NCBI GenBank assembly: GCA_030673645.1
Contig: DAOVIO010000007.1
Coordinates: 5,042-69,041, forward strand
Length of the DNA: 64,000 nucleotides
DNA from: JAGLSB01 sp023135955
GTDB lineage: Bacteria; Bacteroidota; Bacteroidia; Bacteroidales; GCA-2748055
Reading direction: 5' to 3'
Part shown: in pieces, positions 1 through 9,026 of the stretch
How positions within the stretch are numbered: position 1 is the stretch's first letter
Layout of the letters: each line of letters starts with the position of its first letter
Notes under the pieces: model-generated
What the model saw: only the letters and a program-made list of their open reading frames with translations
Databases searched by the model: none
What the model was told of the DNA's origin: nothing
Translations under genes and position numbers: made by a program

Positions 1-256
1 TTAAATAATACTGTTGGTTTTCATGAATGTTATAAATATATGGGACATTTAACTTGCTCTTCAGAAAACTCTTAGTGAAGCTGAAAAATGCCTTATTCTC
101 AGCAATGTTTTCATTATAAACACCAAGGCAAGAAATTTTCTTGCTTTTCATCCTTATATATACTCTTGGGGATCCTGACCGAGGTAAGAGTTGGAAACTA
201 TCAGGCTTCGTTTTAAAATGTTCCCTAAAAAGTTGAATTAATATGTCTCGATTCAT
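1..256 (-). CDS. Phosphotransferase family protein, N-terminal part (cut by window edge)
   Basis: An open frame on the minus strand starts with ATG at 256 and runs to the window edge without a stop, giving about 85 residues. It begins MNRDILIQLFREHF and continues with LPRSGSPRVYIRMK, then LGVYNENIAENKAFFSFTK, and later VPYIYNIHENQQYYL. The pattern of a strand with SGS, then GVYNE...EN.AF...T, resembles the N-lobe of the aminoglycoside-phosphotransferase/choline-kinase-like proteins common in Bacteroidota, some of which carry a RapZ-like C-terminal half. The catalytic part lies outside the window, so the substrate cannot be judged. It is divergent from mnmA with a 122-base gap. Confidence 0.6.
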   Translation of the reverse strand, partial: MNRDILIQLFREHFKTKPDSFQLLPRSGSPRVYIRMKSKKISCLGVYNENIAENKAFFSFTKSFLKSKLNVPYIYNIHENQQYYL

Positions 257-323
257 TATTGTATTTTTTGCTCAATGAAAGTACTGCTTTTTGTTTGTTC
301 CCGAAAATTCAATTTCAAAGATG

Positions 324-357
324 GTTGGAAAAAGTTGCGTACTTTTCCTTAAATTTG
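324..357 (+). promoter_or_regulatory. Bacteroidetes-type promoter for mnmA
   Basis: TAAATTTG at 350-357 fits the -7 box TAnnTTTG, with GTTG at 324-327 about 22 bases upstream as a -33 element. It would start transcription about 15 bases before the mnmA ATG at 379. Confidence 0.5.
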
Positions 358-378
358 CATCCGATTCAATAATGAAAA

Positions 379-1554
379 ATGAAAGAACGAGTAGTAATAG
401 GATTGTCGGGTGGGGTAGACTCTAGTGTTGCAGCATATCTTTTAAAAAAAGAAGGTTATGATGTTGTAGCTGTTTTTATGGTAAACTGGCACGATAAAAC
501 CGGTCTTTTAAAAGCTGATTGTCCATGGGATGAAGATGTTACTTTCGCTGAACTTGTTGCAAAAAGCCTTGACATTCCTTTTCATGTTGTGGATTTGAGT
601 AAATCATACAAAAAGAGGGTAGTAGATTATATGTTTTCTGAATATGAAAAAGGTAGAACTCCAAATCCGGATGTTTTATGCAATCGTGAGATTAAATTCG
701 ATGAATTCTTCAAAGCATTGAAACCTTTTAATGCAGATTATGTCGCAACCGGACATTATTGTCAAAAATCAGAATTAAAGATAGGTGATAAAACATACCA
801 TCAACTATTAGCGGGAGCAGATAAAGGAAAGGATCAGTCCTATTTTTTATGTCAGCTAAATCAGAAGCAACTATCTAAAACATTGTTCCCTATCGGGCAT
901 TTACAAAAATCTGAAGTGCGAGAAATTGCTAGAGAAATAAAACTTGCCTCTGCAGAAAAGAAAGATTCACAAGGAATATGTTTTGTTGGGAAAGTTGATC
1001 TGCCCACTTTTTTACAACAGCAGCTTAAAGCGAGAGAGGGAGAAGTAATAGAGATTTCTAAAGATTCTGAAATATATTTAAAACAAACTGATACGGATAA
1101 TTTTATAGAGATTTCCAAAGCATGGAAATATGATAGATCATCAGGGATTCATGTAGGAAAGCATAAGGGAGCACATTTTTATACTATCGGTCAGCGAAAA
1201 GGATTAGACATTGGAGGAAAACCTGAACCGCTTTTTATCCTTGCCACTGACGTAAAAGAAAATATTATTTATGTTGGACAGGGACAGAATCATCCGGGAT
1301 TATTTCGTCCTGCCTTATTTCTGAAAAATGATGAATTACATTGGGTGAGACCTGATCAGGAAATGAAATTGGGTGAAACTCGTGAATATTTGGTAAGAAT
1401 CAGATATCGCCAACCACTTCAAAAAGCTATTCTTATTAGAAAGGATGAAGGTATGTATATTAAGTTCGAAGAAACACAAAGAGGAATTGCACCCGGACAA
1501 TTTGCTGCATGGTATACTGAAAATGAATTAATTGGTTCTGGAGTTATAAACTAA
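379..1554 (+). CDS. mnmA: tRNA-specific 2-thiouridylase MnmA
   Basis: This enzyme puts sulfur on C2 of the wobble uridine (U34) of Lys, Glu and Gln tRNAs, using ATP to adenylate the base and a persulfide sulfur donor. The 391-residue product has the PP-loop SGGVDSS at residues 10-16. It also has the paired catalytic cysteines in LCNREIKF (about C101) and GICFVG (about C201), the family signatures VATGHY and DQSYFL, and the C-terminal beta-barrel region with TIGQRKGL and GIAPGQFAAWY. Length is slightly above the usual 360-380 residues because of an insert between the catalytic domain and TIGQRKGL. It is followed by 237 bases without a gene, so it looks monocistronic. Confidence 0.96.
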   Translation: MKERVVIGLSGGVDSSVAAYLLKKEGYDVVAVFMVNWHDKTGLLKADCPWDEDVTFAELVAKSLDIPFHVVDLSKSYKKRVVDYMFSEYEKGRTPNPDVLCNREIKFDEFFKALKPFNADYVATGHYCQKSELKIGDKTYHQLLAGADKGKDQSYFLCQLNQKQLSKTLFPIGHLQKSEVREIAREIKLASAEKKDSQGICFVGKVDLPTFLQQQLKAREGEVIEISKDSEIYLKQTDTDNFIEISKAWKYDRSSGIHVGKHKGAHFYTIGQRKGLDIGGKPEPLFILATDVKENIIYVGQGQNHPGLFRPALFLKNDELHWVRPDQEMKLGETREYLVRIRYRQPLQKAILIRKDEGMYIKFEETQRGIAPGQFAAWYTENELIGSGVIN

Positions 1555-1791
1555 CAGACTTTCTGCAAATTCAAGTAAATAATTTCGTTACTTATCTATT
1601 CAGCCTGAAGGGCCGACAGATCAACACCTTGAGACATCGTCCCAAGATTCTAATAAGCCTGAAAGCCTGATCAAATACTTTCAAAGAAAATTACAAGCTT
1701 TGATAAAAACACAAATGCGCATGATATGCATCTATAATATTTAGGTTTCCAATACCCAATTTCAGCAATAATATATATCTTTAAAATAATT

Positions 1792-4700
1792 ATGGATGAT
1801 AAATCTCTCAAAGTTTATAAAGCATCTGCCGGCTCGGGAAAAACATATAATCTCGCTCTGAATTATATTGAACTTCTCTTTTCTAAGCCCGATTCATTTA
1901 AGAATATACTGGCGGTCACTTTTACAAATAAGGCTGCAGGGGAGATGAAATCAAGAATTCTACAAAAACTATTCGAATTAAGTCAAAACAATGAGAATGC
2001 AAATGATTATAAATCACATCTTATTCAAAATAATTTTGCAAGAAATGACCAGGATGTAATAAATAAATCAGGCAAAATTCTAAATCTAATTCTGAATAAT
2101 TATTCAAGCTTTTATGTACAGACAATAGATAAATTTTTTCAATGGGTAATTAGAGGATTCACTCGCGAAATTGGTCTGCAAGGAGCTTATAATCTCGAAC
2201 TAAATAGCAATAAGGTTCTTACTGAAGCTGTAGATCTTGTAATGGCTGGAATGGATGATGACAAAGAATTAAGGAAATGGTTAATTCAATTTGCTGAAGA
2301 AAATCTTTTGGAAGGAAAGTCGTGGAATTTCCAAGCTGATATATTTCAGTTGGGAAAAGAAGTTTTTAAAGAAAATTATCAGATTATCCAGGAAGAAGAT
2401 TCTTCTTCCGATGAAAAAAGAAAAAGATTAATTGCACTCCGAGACCAACTAAGGAAAAAGCTAACCACTTTTGAAGATTATTTTAAAACCCGTTCAGAAA
2501 AGGCATTTGAGATAATTAAAGCTGAGGGAATAGAGCTTTCTGATTTTAAGTATGGATATCCAGTGCCTGATATTTTCAGGAAAGCTCTTGAAAATCCTAT
2601 AAATAAACTTGAACCAACAGCTACAGCAAGAAAAGGAATGGATGATCCTGAAATGTGGTATAAAAAAGGTTCTCCGCATACAGATAGCATTTTGAATTGC
2701 TATAATAATGGTTTAAATCAATTATTAAAGGAGATAATTAATCATTGGGATTCTGAGAAAGAAGGATATCTTACTAATCTGGCAATCAGGAAAAACATAT
2801 ATACTTTCGGTATTTTGAACAATATTTCTGATCGTATTCAGGAAATTTCCAGAGAGAATAATTTCTTTTTATTAGCCGATTCGGCTAAATTCCTAAAGAG
2901 AATTATTGCGGATAATGACGCACCCTTCATTTATGAGAAATCAGGTAATTTTTTTAATAATTTAATGCTTGATGAATTTCAGGATACTTCCGGATTTCAA
3001 TGGCAGAACTTCTTCCCATTAATTCAAAACTCTCTGGCATCTGGTAATTCTAATATTCTGGTTGGTGATGTAAAGCAATCAATTTATCGCTGGCGAAACA
3101 GCGACTGGAAAATCCTTGCAAGTGAAATTGATAGTACTTTTCCATCCTCGACTTTGGAACATATAGCTTTAGATGTAAACTATCGAAGTCTAAAGAATCT
3201 GGTCTCATTCAATAATTCAGTGTTTTTTCACGCTCCTGCTTTTCTTATTAAACTATTAGAGACTCATCTTGAAGATATTGATGATGATAAATTTAAATCC
3301 TATTGGATTGATTTAATTTCAAAAGTATATGATGAACCTCGACAAAAGCTTCCTGATAAGAAGCTGAATACTGAGGGATATATTAGTCATCAGTTTTATT
3401 CGGATGTTAATAATTCGGAATACAACACAATTTTAAAAGAAAAGATTCCACTATTAGTGAAGCAATTGCAGGATCGGGGATATAAAGCAGGGGATATTAC
3501 TATACTAGTCCGAAAAGCTAGCGAAGGAAGGGATATCGCCAAAATTCTGATGGAAGAATCCGGAGTGGAAGGTGAAAAATACAATTTCAATGTAATCTCA
3601 AATGATTCTTTATTCCTTGAGAATAGCTCATCTGTAAAATTTCTGATTAGCCTTTTACGTTATTTCAATCATAACCAGGATAAATTAAACAGGAGCTTTC
3701 TAAAGCATGAGTACTTGCTTTATCTTAAAGCCGAGAAACCGGATTTTCAAGATTTTGCACATAATATTTTTTCAAGCCATGGGCTCCTTGTAGAAAATAT
3801 GAAGAAGGATGCCGAGCTCACAGAATTCGCGAATAATTATCATAATTATCGACGTTTGGCATTATTTGAATTGACAGAGGAATTAATATCTGTCTTTAAT
3901 TTGAATAAAAATGATGCAAATCTTGCCTACATTCAATCTTTTCAAGACTTAATTTTTGAATATATCAGGAAAGAAAGCAGCGATCTCAATTCTTTTCTGA
4001 ATTACTGGGAATCGACAGGAAGAAAGTCTACCCTCAGTGTATCAGAATCACAGGATGCTATAAAGATTCTCACCATCCATAAGTCAAAAGGATTGCAGTT
4101 CAAGGTTGTCATTATTCCTTATTTCCATTGGTCCGTGGAGCCTGTAAGTAGTTTTAACAGGAATACAATTTTATGGTCTGGAACAAAAAATATAGAGTGT
4201 GCTGAATTCTCACATATTCCCATACAATACAATTCCGGACTGAAGAAAACAATATTCAAAAAGGAATATTTTGAGGAACTTTTTAAATCCTTTATCGACA
4301 ATGTGAATCTTATGTACGTGGCTTTCACCAGAGCTGAAAATGAGCTTCATTCTTTTTCAAAGCTGCCTAAAAAATGGAATGAACTTAAATCAGTTGGTGA
4401 ATTAATTTTCGAGATATTCAGAGATTCTCCTTCAATAAAATCAGATTATCCTATGCTTAATATGAGTGAATGTTTTGACACTGATAAGCTAATTTTTGAG
4501 TATGGAAATTCAGAAAAGCGTGTATCAAAGGAAGGGCAGATAAATGATGTGAATACTTTTCCATTAAGAGATTATCCTGTTTCATCTAAAAATAGAAGTC
4601 TGAGTCTGAATCATAAGAATATATATTTATCAGACCTGAAAGAGGAAAGTTCCGAGAAAACTGGATTTGGAACTCAGATGCACGAGATTTTTGCTTCAAT

Positions 4701-5085
4701 TATTACTTCGAACGATGTAAGTTCTGCACTACGAAAAGCCTGGCTAAAAGGTTTAATTAGCTGTGAAGAGAGTACTACAATGGAAAAGGAAATAGTCATT
4801 AAGCTTAATAAAGCTCCATTTTCCGAATGGTTCTCAGGAAGTTGGGTATGCAAAACTGAAGCAGATATAATGGATAGAGACGGTAATGTTTCCCGTCCCG
4901 ATAGATTTATGATTAAGGATGATAATGCAATAGTCCTTGATTATAAATTTGGCAAGAATAAAAGTGAGAAGTATCATAAACAAATGCATAACTACAATGA
5001 GGTTTTAAAATCTCAGAATTACAAGAGTATTCGATTATACATATGGTATTATAGTTTAAATGTGCTGGAGGAGGTTAAATTATGA
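1792..5085 (+). CDS. AddA/RecB-like UvrD-family helicase-nuclease
   Basis: A 1097-residue superfamily 1A helicase fused to a PD-(D/E)XK nuclease, as in AddA or RecB, which unwind and trim double-strand breaks to load RecA. Visible motifs: Walker A ASAGSGKTYNL near residue 10; Ia TFTNKAAGEM; II LDEFQDT near 393; III GDVKQSIYRWR near 424; IV DVNYRS near 460; V TIHKSKGLQ near 760; VI VNLMYVAFTRAENEL near 837. A C-terminal nuclease core ends in VLDYKFGK near 1049. It shows no iron-sulfur cysteine set; its apparent partner at 6040-8913 does. The ATGA at 5082-5085 couples it to the downstream radical SAM gene. The assignment as AddA-like is by motif and partner; RecB proper would need RecC and RecD, which are not seen here. 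Confidence 0.88.
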   Translation: MDDKSLKVYKASAGSGKTYNLALNYIELLFSKPDSFKNILAVTFTNKAAGEMKSRILQKLFELSQNNENANDYKSHLIQNNFARNDQDVINKSGKILNLILNNYSSFYVQTIDKFFQWVIRGFTREIGLQGAYNLELNSNKVLTEAVDLVMAGMDDDKELRKWLIQFAEENLLEGKSWNFQADIFQLGKEVFKENYQIIQEEDSSSDEKRKRLIALRDQLRKKLTTFEDYFKTRSEKAFEIIKAEGIELSDFKYGYPVPDIFRKALENPINKLEPTATARKGMDDPEMWYKKGSPHTDSILNCYNNGLNQLLKEIINHWDSEKEGYLTNLAIRKNIYTFGILNNISDRIQEISRENNFFLLADSAKFLKRIIADNDAPFIYEKSGNFFNNLMLDEFQDTSGFQWQNFFPLIQNSLASGNSNILVGDVKQSIYRWRNSDWKILASEIDSTFPSSTLEHIALDVNYRSLKNLVSFNNSVFFHAPAFLIKLLETHLEDIDDDKFKSYWIDLISKVYDEPRQKLPDKKLNTEGYISHQFYSDVNNSEYNTILKEKIPLLVKQLQDRGYKAGDITILVRKASEGRDIAKILMEESGVEGEKYNFNVISNDSLFLENSSSVKFLISLLRYFNHNQDKLNRSFLKHEYLLYLKAEKPDFQDFAHNIFSSHGLLVENMKKDAELTEFANNYHNYRRLALFELTEELISVFNLNKNDANLAYIQSFQDLIFEYIRKESSDLNSFLNYWESTGRKSTLSVSESQDAIKILTIHKSKGLQFKVVIIPYFHWSVEPVSSFNRNTILWSGTKNIECAEFSHIPIQYNSGLKKTIFKKEYFEELFKSFIDNVNLMYVAFTRAENELHSFSKLPKKWNELKSVGELIFEIFRDSPSIKSDYPMLNMSECFDTDKLIFEYGNSEKRVSKEGQINDVNTFPLRDYPVSSKNRSLSLNHKNIYLSDLKEESSEKTGFGTQMHEIFASIITSNDVSSALRKAWLKGLISCEESTTMEKEIVIKLNKAPFSEWFSGSWVCKTEADIMDRDGNVSRPDRFMIKDDNAIVLDYKFGKNKSEKYHKQMHNYNEVLKSQNYKSIRLYIWYYSLNVLEEVKL

Positions 5086-6047
5086 GCCAGGAAAATTATT
5101 ATCAGTGGGGGCATAAAAGAAGGTTCAATACTTTTTCCGATTACATTAGGATGAGATTTGGAAGTCGTGTGCAGAAATTAACTATTGATGCTGGATTCAC
5201 CTGTCCTAACCGAGACGGATCAAAGGGAAGAGGGGGTTGTACTTATTGCAATAACAATGCATTTAATCCTTCATATTGTGAACCGAAAAGAAGCATTTCA
5301 GATCAAATTGAATTAGGAATAGAATTTCATCAAAAAAGATACTCAAAGGCAAATTCATTTTTAGCTTATTTTCAGGCATATTCAAATACATACGGCGAAT
5401 TATCTATTTTGAAAAAGAAATATTCTGAGGCACTGAAAAATGATAATGTAGTTGGAATAGTCATCGGTACAAGACCCGATTGTGTGGATAATGAAATATT
5501 GGATTACCTGGCCGAATTAAATGAGAAAACCTACCTTACACTTGAATTTGGAATTGAGTCATGTTATGACGAGACACTTTTAAAAATTAATCGCGGACAT
5601 GATTTTAAAACTACTCAATTGGCTTTTGAAGAAAGTCGAAAAAGAGGAATACGTACCGGCGGACATATGATAATAGGATTACCGGGTGAAAGTAAGGAGA
5701 TGATTTTAAGGGAGGCAAGTATACTCTCAGAGCTGAAAGTGGATCAGTTGAAATTTCATCAATTGCAATATGTTAAAGGGACACAGATGGCTAAGGATTT
5801 CTTAAAAAATCCAAATGAATATACAGAGTTTGAGCTAATGGAATATCTCGGACTCATGGTGGAATTTATTGAGAAACTAAAGCCTGAAATAGTTATTGAG
5901 CGTATAGCAGGAGAGACTGTTAGGGAGTATAATATGAGAGAGTCATGGGGTTTAAGATATGATAGGGTTCTATCGGAATTTGAGAAACTACTCGAACAGA
6001 AAGACAGTTGGCAGGGAAAGTATTTTAAAAAGCTAAAGAATGGATAA
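5082..6047 (+). CDS. Radical SAM protein, TIGR01212/YhcC family
   Basis: The 321-residue product carries an unusual radical SAM cluster motif, C-x11-C-x2-C, in CPNRDGSKGRGGCTYC, as in Escherichia coli YhcC, whose exact reaction I do not know to be settled. Further support comes from GTRPDC, LTLEFGIES, and RTGGHMIIGLPGE, strands of the radical SAM barrel. It overlaps the helicase stop by four bases (ATGA), and its own stop overlaps the start of the AddB-like gene, so three genes are translationally coupled. Whether the enzyme has anything to do with DNA repair is unknown; the coupling only suggests co-expression. Confidence 0.88.
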   Translation: MSQENYYQWGHKRRFNTFSDYIRMRFGSRVQKLTIDAGFTCPNRDGSKGRGGCTYCNNNAFNPSYCEPKRSISDQIELGIEFHQKRYSKANSFLAYFQAYSNTYGELSILKKKYSEALKNDNVVGIVIGTRPDCVDNEILDYLAELNEKTYLTLEFGIESCYDETLLKINRGHDFKTTQLAFEESRKRGIRTGGHMIIGLPGESKEMILREASILSELKVDQLKFHQLQYVKGTQMAKDFLKNPNEYTEFELMEYLGLMVEFIEKLKPEIVIERIAGETVREYNMRESWGLRYDRVLSEFEKLLEQKDSWQGKYFKKLKNG

Positions 6048-8913
6048 CTTTTTGAAATATCTTTCAAAATACCTTGTTGATAGGTATAATGGCAATCTGG
6101 ATGATTTTTGCTTCCTGTTTCCAAACAGAAGATCAATGCTATTTTTTAAGAATTTTCTAACGAAAGAACTTAAGAAACCAGGTTGGTTGCCTGAGATGAT
6201 CACAATGAGTGATTTCGTAATTAGATTTGCTGATCTGGAGACCGCAGATCCTTTAGAATTATCTTTTACTGTTTACTCATCCTATAAATCCATATCAACA
6301 AATCCGGAAAGTTTCGATGAATTCTATCCATGGGGTGAAATGATGGTGAGTGATTTTGATGACATAGATAAATATCTTGTCGATGCAGAGCAGCTATTCA
6401 CTAATGTTACAAATTTAAAAGAGATCGATACAATTTTCGATTATATTTCGGATGAGCAAAAATTATATATTCAGAGATTTTGGAAAAATTTCAACCTTGA
6501 AAAGATAAGCCAACATAAAGAGTCATTTTTGCAGATATGGAAAATACTTCTTCCTGTATATAATCATTTTAGAAAATCCTTAATTGATAAAGGAATTGCC
6601 TATGAAGGTATGATGTATAGGAAAGTGGCCGAAGAAATAAAGAACAAAGAAGCTTTTAAAAGTCCTTGGGATAAAATAATTATTGTTGGTTTCAATGCTT
6701 TAAATAAATCTGAAACTGAAATCTTTAGTTATTTGAGAGATAGTAGAATAGGTGAGTTTTATTGGGATTATGACTATAGTTATGTTGTAGAGAAAGCTGC
6801 AGAAGCTGGTAGATTCCTCAGAAAAAATCTGGAACTATTTCCACAGAATAGTGATTTTGATCCTGGTTTTAATGAGCTTACAAAGATTAAGAAAGTTGAT
6901 ATTTATAATCTACCTTCCAGTGTTCTTCAAGCCAAACAGTGCAATAAATTATTAAAAGACAGGACAGATACTAATCTTGAGATTCTTAATGATACAGCTA
7001 TTATCCTAGGTGATGAAACTTTGCTTCCTGCTGTTTTAACATCACTTCCTGAAGATTTAAAATATCTTAATATAACTATGGGATTACCATTCAGGTTAAC
7101 TCAGGTTTATAGTTTTATTGAAGGGATTCTGAGAATGCAGCAGAATTTTAATCGGAGGAGAACAAATAAGAAGTTTTATTTCAGGGATGTACTTTCCGTG
7201 CTGAGTCATCAATATTTAATAACTATTTACGGGAAGGAAACACAAGCCTTTATAAATCAAATTCATAGTGAGAATAAGATTTATATAGAACCGGAAGCAT
7301 TTGCAAATGATAAGATCTTAAAGAGCATTATTCAAAAGATTGAGAATCCAGATGAGATGTTAACATATTTGAGGAATCTATTAGAGTCATTACTTGAGCT
7401 TATTGCCATTGACAGCATTGAATTAAAACTTGAAAGAGAGTATATATATTTATTAAAAACACGCTTGGTGAAGATTTCAAATCTTTTTGAAGAACATTCA
7501 TTTGTGGATTCTTTAGATAGCTTTATCAGGATTTTCCGAAAAGTTTTATCAGGGTATAACATACCTTTTACAGGAGAACCTCTTAAAGGAATACAGCTTA
7601 TGGGAATTCTGGAATCCCGGTTACTTGATTTTAAAAATGTTATTTTACTTTCAATGAATGAGGGTGTTATGCCAGCAAGTCAAATGGCATACAGTTATAT
7701 TCCAGCCAACCTGAGATATGCCTTTGAATTGCCGGGAAAGGAAGATAAGGATGCAATTTATGCCTACTATTTTTATCGATTGCTTCAAAGAGCTGAAAGT
7801 ATTAGCATATTATATAATTCGAGTGCTGAAGGATTAAAATCAGGCGAGTCGTCGCGATATATCTATCAGTTGGAATATCTTACAAAGCATAATATCCAAT
7901 TTCATACACCATCTTTTAGGATCTCAGAAAAGGAGAATCTTGACATTTCCATACAAAAAACTCCTGAAGTATTGAAGGTGATGGAAAAATATAAAGAGCC
8001 GAATGCATATAAATATCTTTCTCCCTCAGCATTAGCTACTTATATGGAATGTAGTCTAAGGTTTTATTTCTCGTATGTAGCAAGTATCAGAGAAGAAGAT
8101 GAAGTTTCTGAGGATATTGATGCTGCTGGTTTTGGAAGCTTATTTCATAAGGTAATGGAACATATTTATGAGGGGAAAGAAGGGGAAGTTTTTGAGAAGG
8201 AAGAACTGAAAGTATTGATGCAGACGAAGAATATTACCGATTGTCTCGAAAAAGCTTTCCGCACTGAATTTTTAAAAACAGATAATTTAAAGGCAGAAGT
8301 AAAACCTGAAGGAAGAAATATTATTATCTACGAACTGATAAGAAAGCTTGTAAAGCAAACTCTAAAGAGAGATATGGAGATTTGCCCATTTACTTATATA
8401 AATAGTGAAGAGATTATTGAGATTGCATCTCCCGAAATTTCAGGTATTGGCACCCTTAATCTTGGAGGGAAGATTGACAGAGTTGATAACAGAGATGGGA
8501 AATTGCATATCCTTGACTATAAAACAGGTAAAGTAAATTTTGATTTTGATTCTGTAGAGCAAATCTTTGACAGAGATAGTTGGGGTAAAAGATATTTTAA
8601 AGGAATATTTCAGACTATGTTTTATTCCTGGTTATACTCTGAAAAATATTCTGATGTGACATATATGTTACCCGGAATATATCTGACAAATAATTTATTC
8701 AGTGATGAATTCAGAATATACCCTAAGAATAAATCATTAGCTGATTTTCCGGCTGATTTCTTGAGTTATAAAGATGAATTCCAAGAGCATTTGTATAATC
8801 TGCTTGGTGAAATTTATAATCCTGAAATTGATTTCTCACAGACCGAAGATGAAGATAGATGTAAATTTTGTCCTTATACAGAAATTTGTCATAGAAAGGG
8901 CGCTGAAGAGTAG
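6040..8913 (+). CDS. AddB-like PD-(D/E)XK nuclease with iron-sulfur cysteines
   Basis: A 957-residue protein with the domain order of AddB: a degenerate helicase half and a C-terminal nuclease. The nuclease region has LSPSALATYMECSLRFYF near residue 672, ILDYKTGK near 825 and CKFCPYTEICH near 941-950. Together C672, C941, C944 and C950 match the 4Fe-4S staple of AddB nucleases. The N-terminus has FLFPNRRSMLFFKNFLT where Bacillus AddB has a Walker A, so no ATP site is visible, which is expected for a non-motor subunit. GFGSLFHKVME is the nuclease helix before the catalytic residues. It starts inside the end of the radical SAM gene and very likely forms a complex with the helicase at 1792-5085. 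Confidence 0.85.
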   Translation: MDNFLKYLSKYLVDRYNGNLDDFCFLFPNRRSMLFFKNFLTKELKKPGWLPEMITMSDFVIRFADLETADPLELSFTVYSSYKSISTNPESFDEFYPWGEMMVSDFDDIDKYLVDAEQLFTNVTNLKEIDTIFDYISDEQKLYIQRFWKNFNLEKISQHKESFLQIWKILLPVYNHFRKSLIDKGIAYEGMMYRKVAEEIKNKEAFKSPWDKIIIVGFNALNKSETEIFSYLRDSRIGEFYWDYDYSYVVEKAAEAGRFLRKNLELFPQNSDFDPGFNELTKIKKVDIYNLPSSVLQAKQCNKLLKDRTDTNLEILNDTAIILGDETLLPAVLTSLPEDLKYLNITMGLPFRLTQVYSFIEGILRMQQNFNRRRTNKKFYFRDVLSVLSHQYLITIYGKETQAFINQIHSENKIYIEPEAFANDKILKSIIQKIENPDEMLTYLRNLLESLLELIAIDSIELKLEREYIYLLKTRLVKISNLFEEHSFVDSLDSFIRIFRKVLSGYNIPFTGEPLKGIQLMGILESRLLDFKNVILLSMNEGVMPASQMAYSYIPANLRYAFELPGKEDKDAIYAYYFYRLLQRAESISILYNSSAEGLKSGESSRYIYQLEYLTKHNIQFHTPSFRISEKENLDISIQKTPEVLKVMEKYKEPNAYKYLSPSALATYMECSLRFYFSYVASIREEDEVSEDIDAAGFGSLFHKVMEHIYEGKEGEVFEKEELKVLMQTKNITDCLEKAFRTEFLKTDNLKAEVKPEGRNIIIYELIRKLVKQTLKRDMEICPFTYINSEEIIEIASPEISGIGTLNLGGKIDRVDNRDGKLHILDYKTGKVNFDFDSVEQIFDRDSWGKRYFKGIFQTMFYSWLYSEKYSDVTYMLPGIYLTNNLFSDEFRIYPKNKSLADFPADFLSYKDEFQEHLYNLLGEIYNPEIDFSQTEDEDRCKFCPYTEICHRKGAEE

Positions 8914-9026
8914 TTTTATTGAAGGAAAATTCTCAAGAAATTACTTTTAGTAAAGCTCCCAATTAGATTTCTGAAAAACAAATTTTAGATCCAGTAAACC
9001 TTACATATTTAACCCAATATACAATA

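Noticed and set aside
6040..8913. Cas4-like nuclease because of the C-terminal cysteine motif
   Set aside because: The protein is 957 residues with an AddB-like architecture and is coupled to an AddA-like helicase; the cysteines are the AddB iron-sulfur staple.
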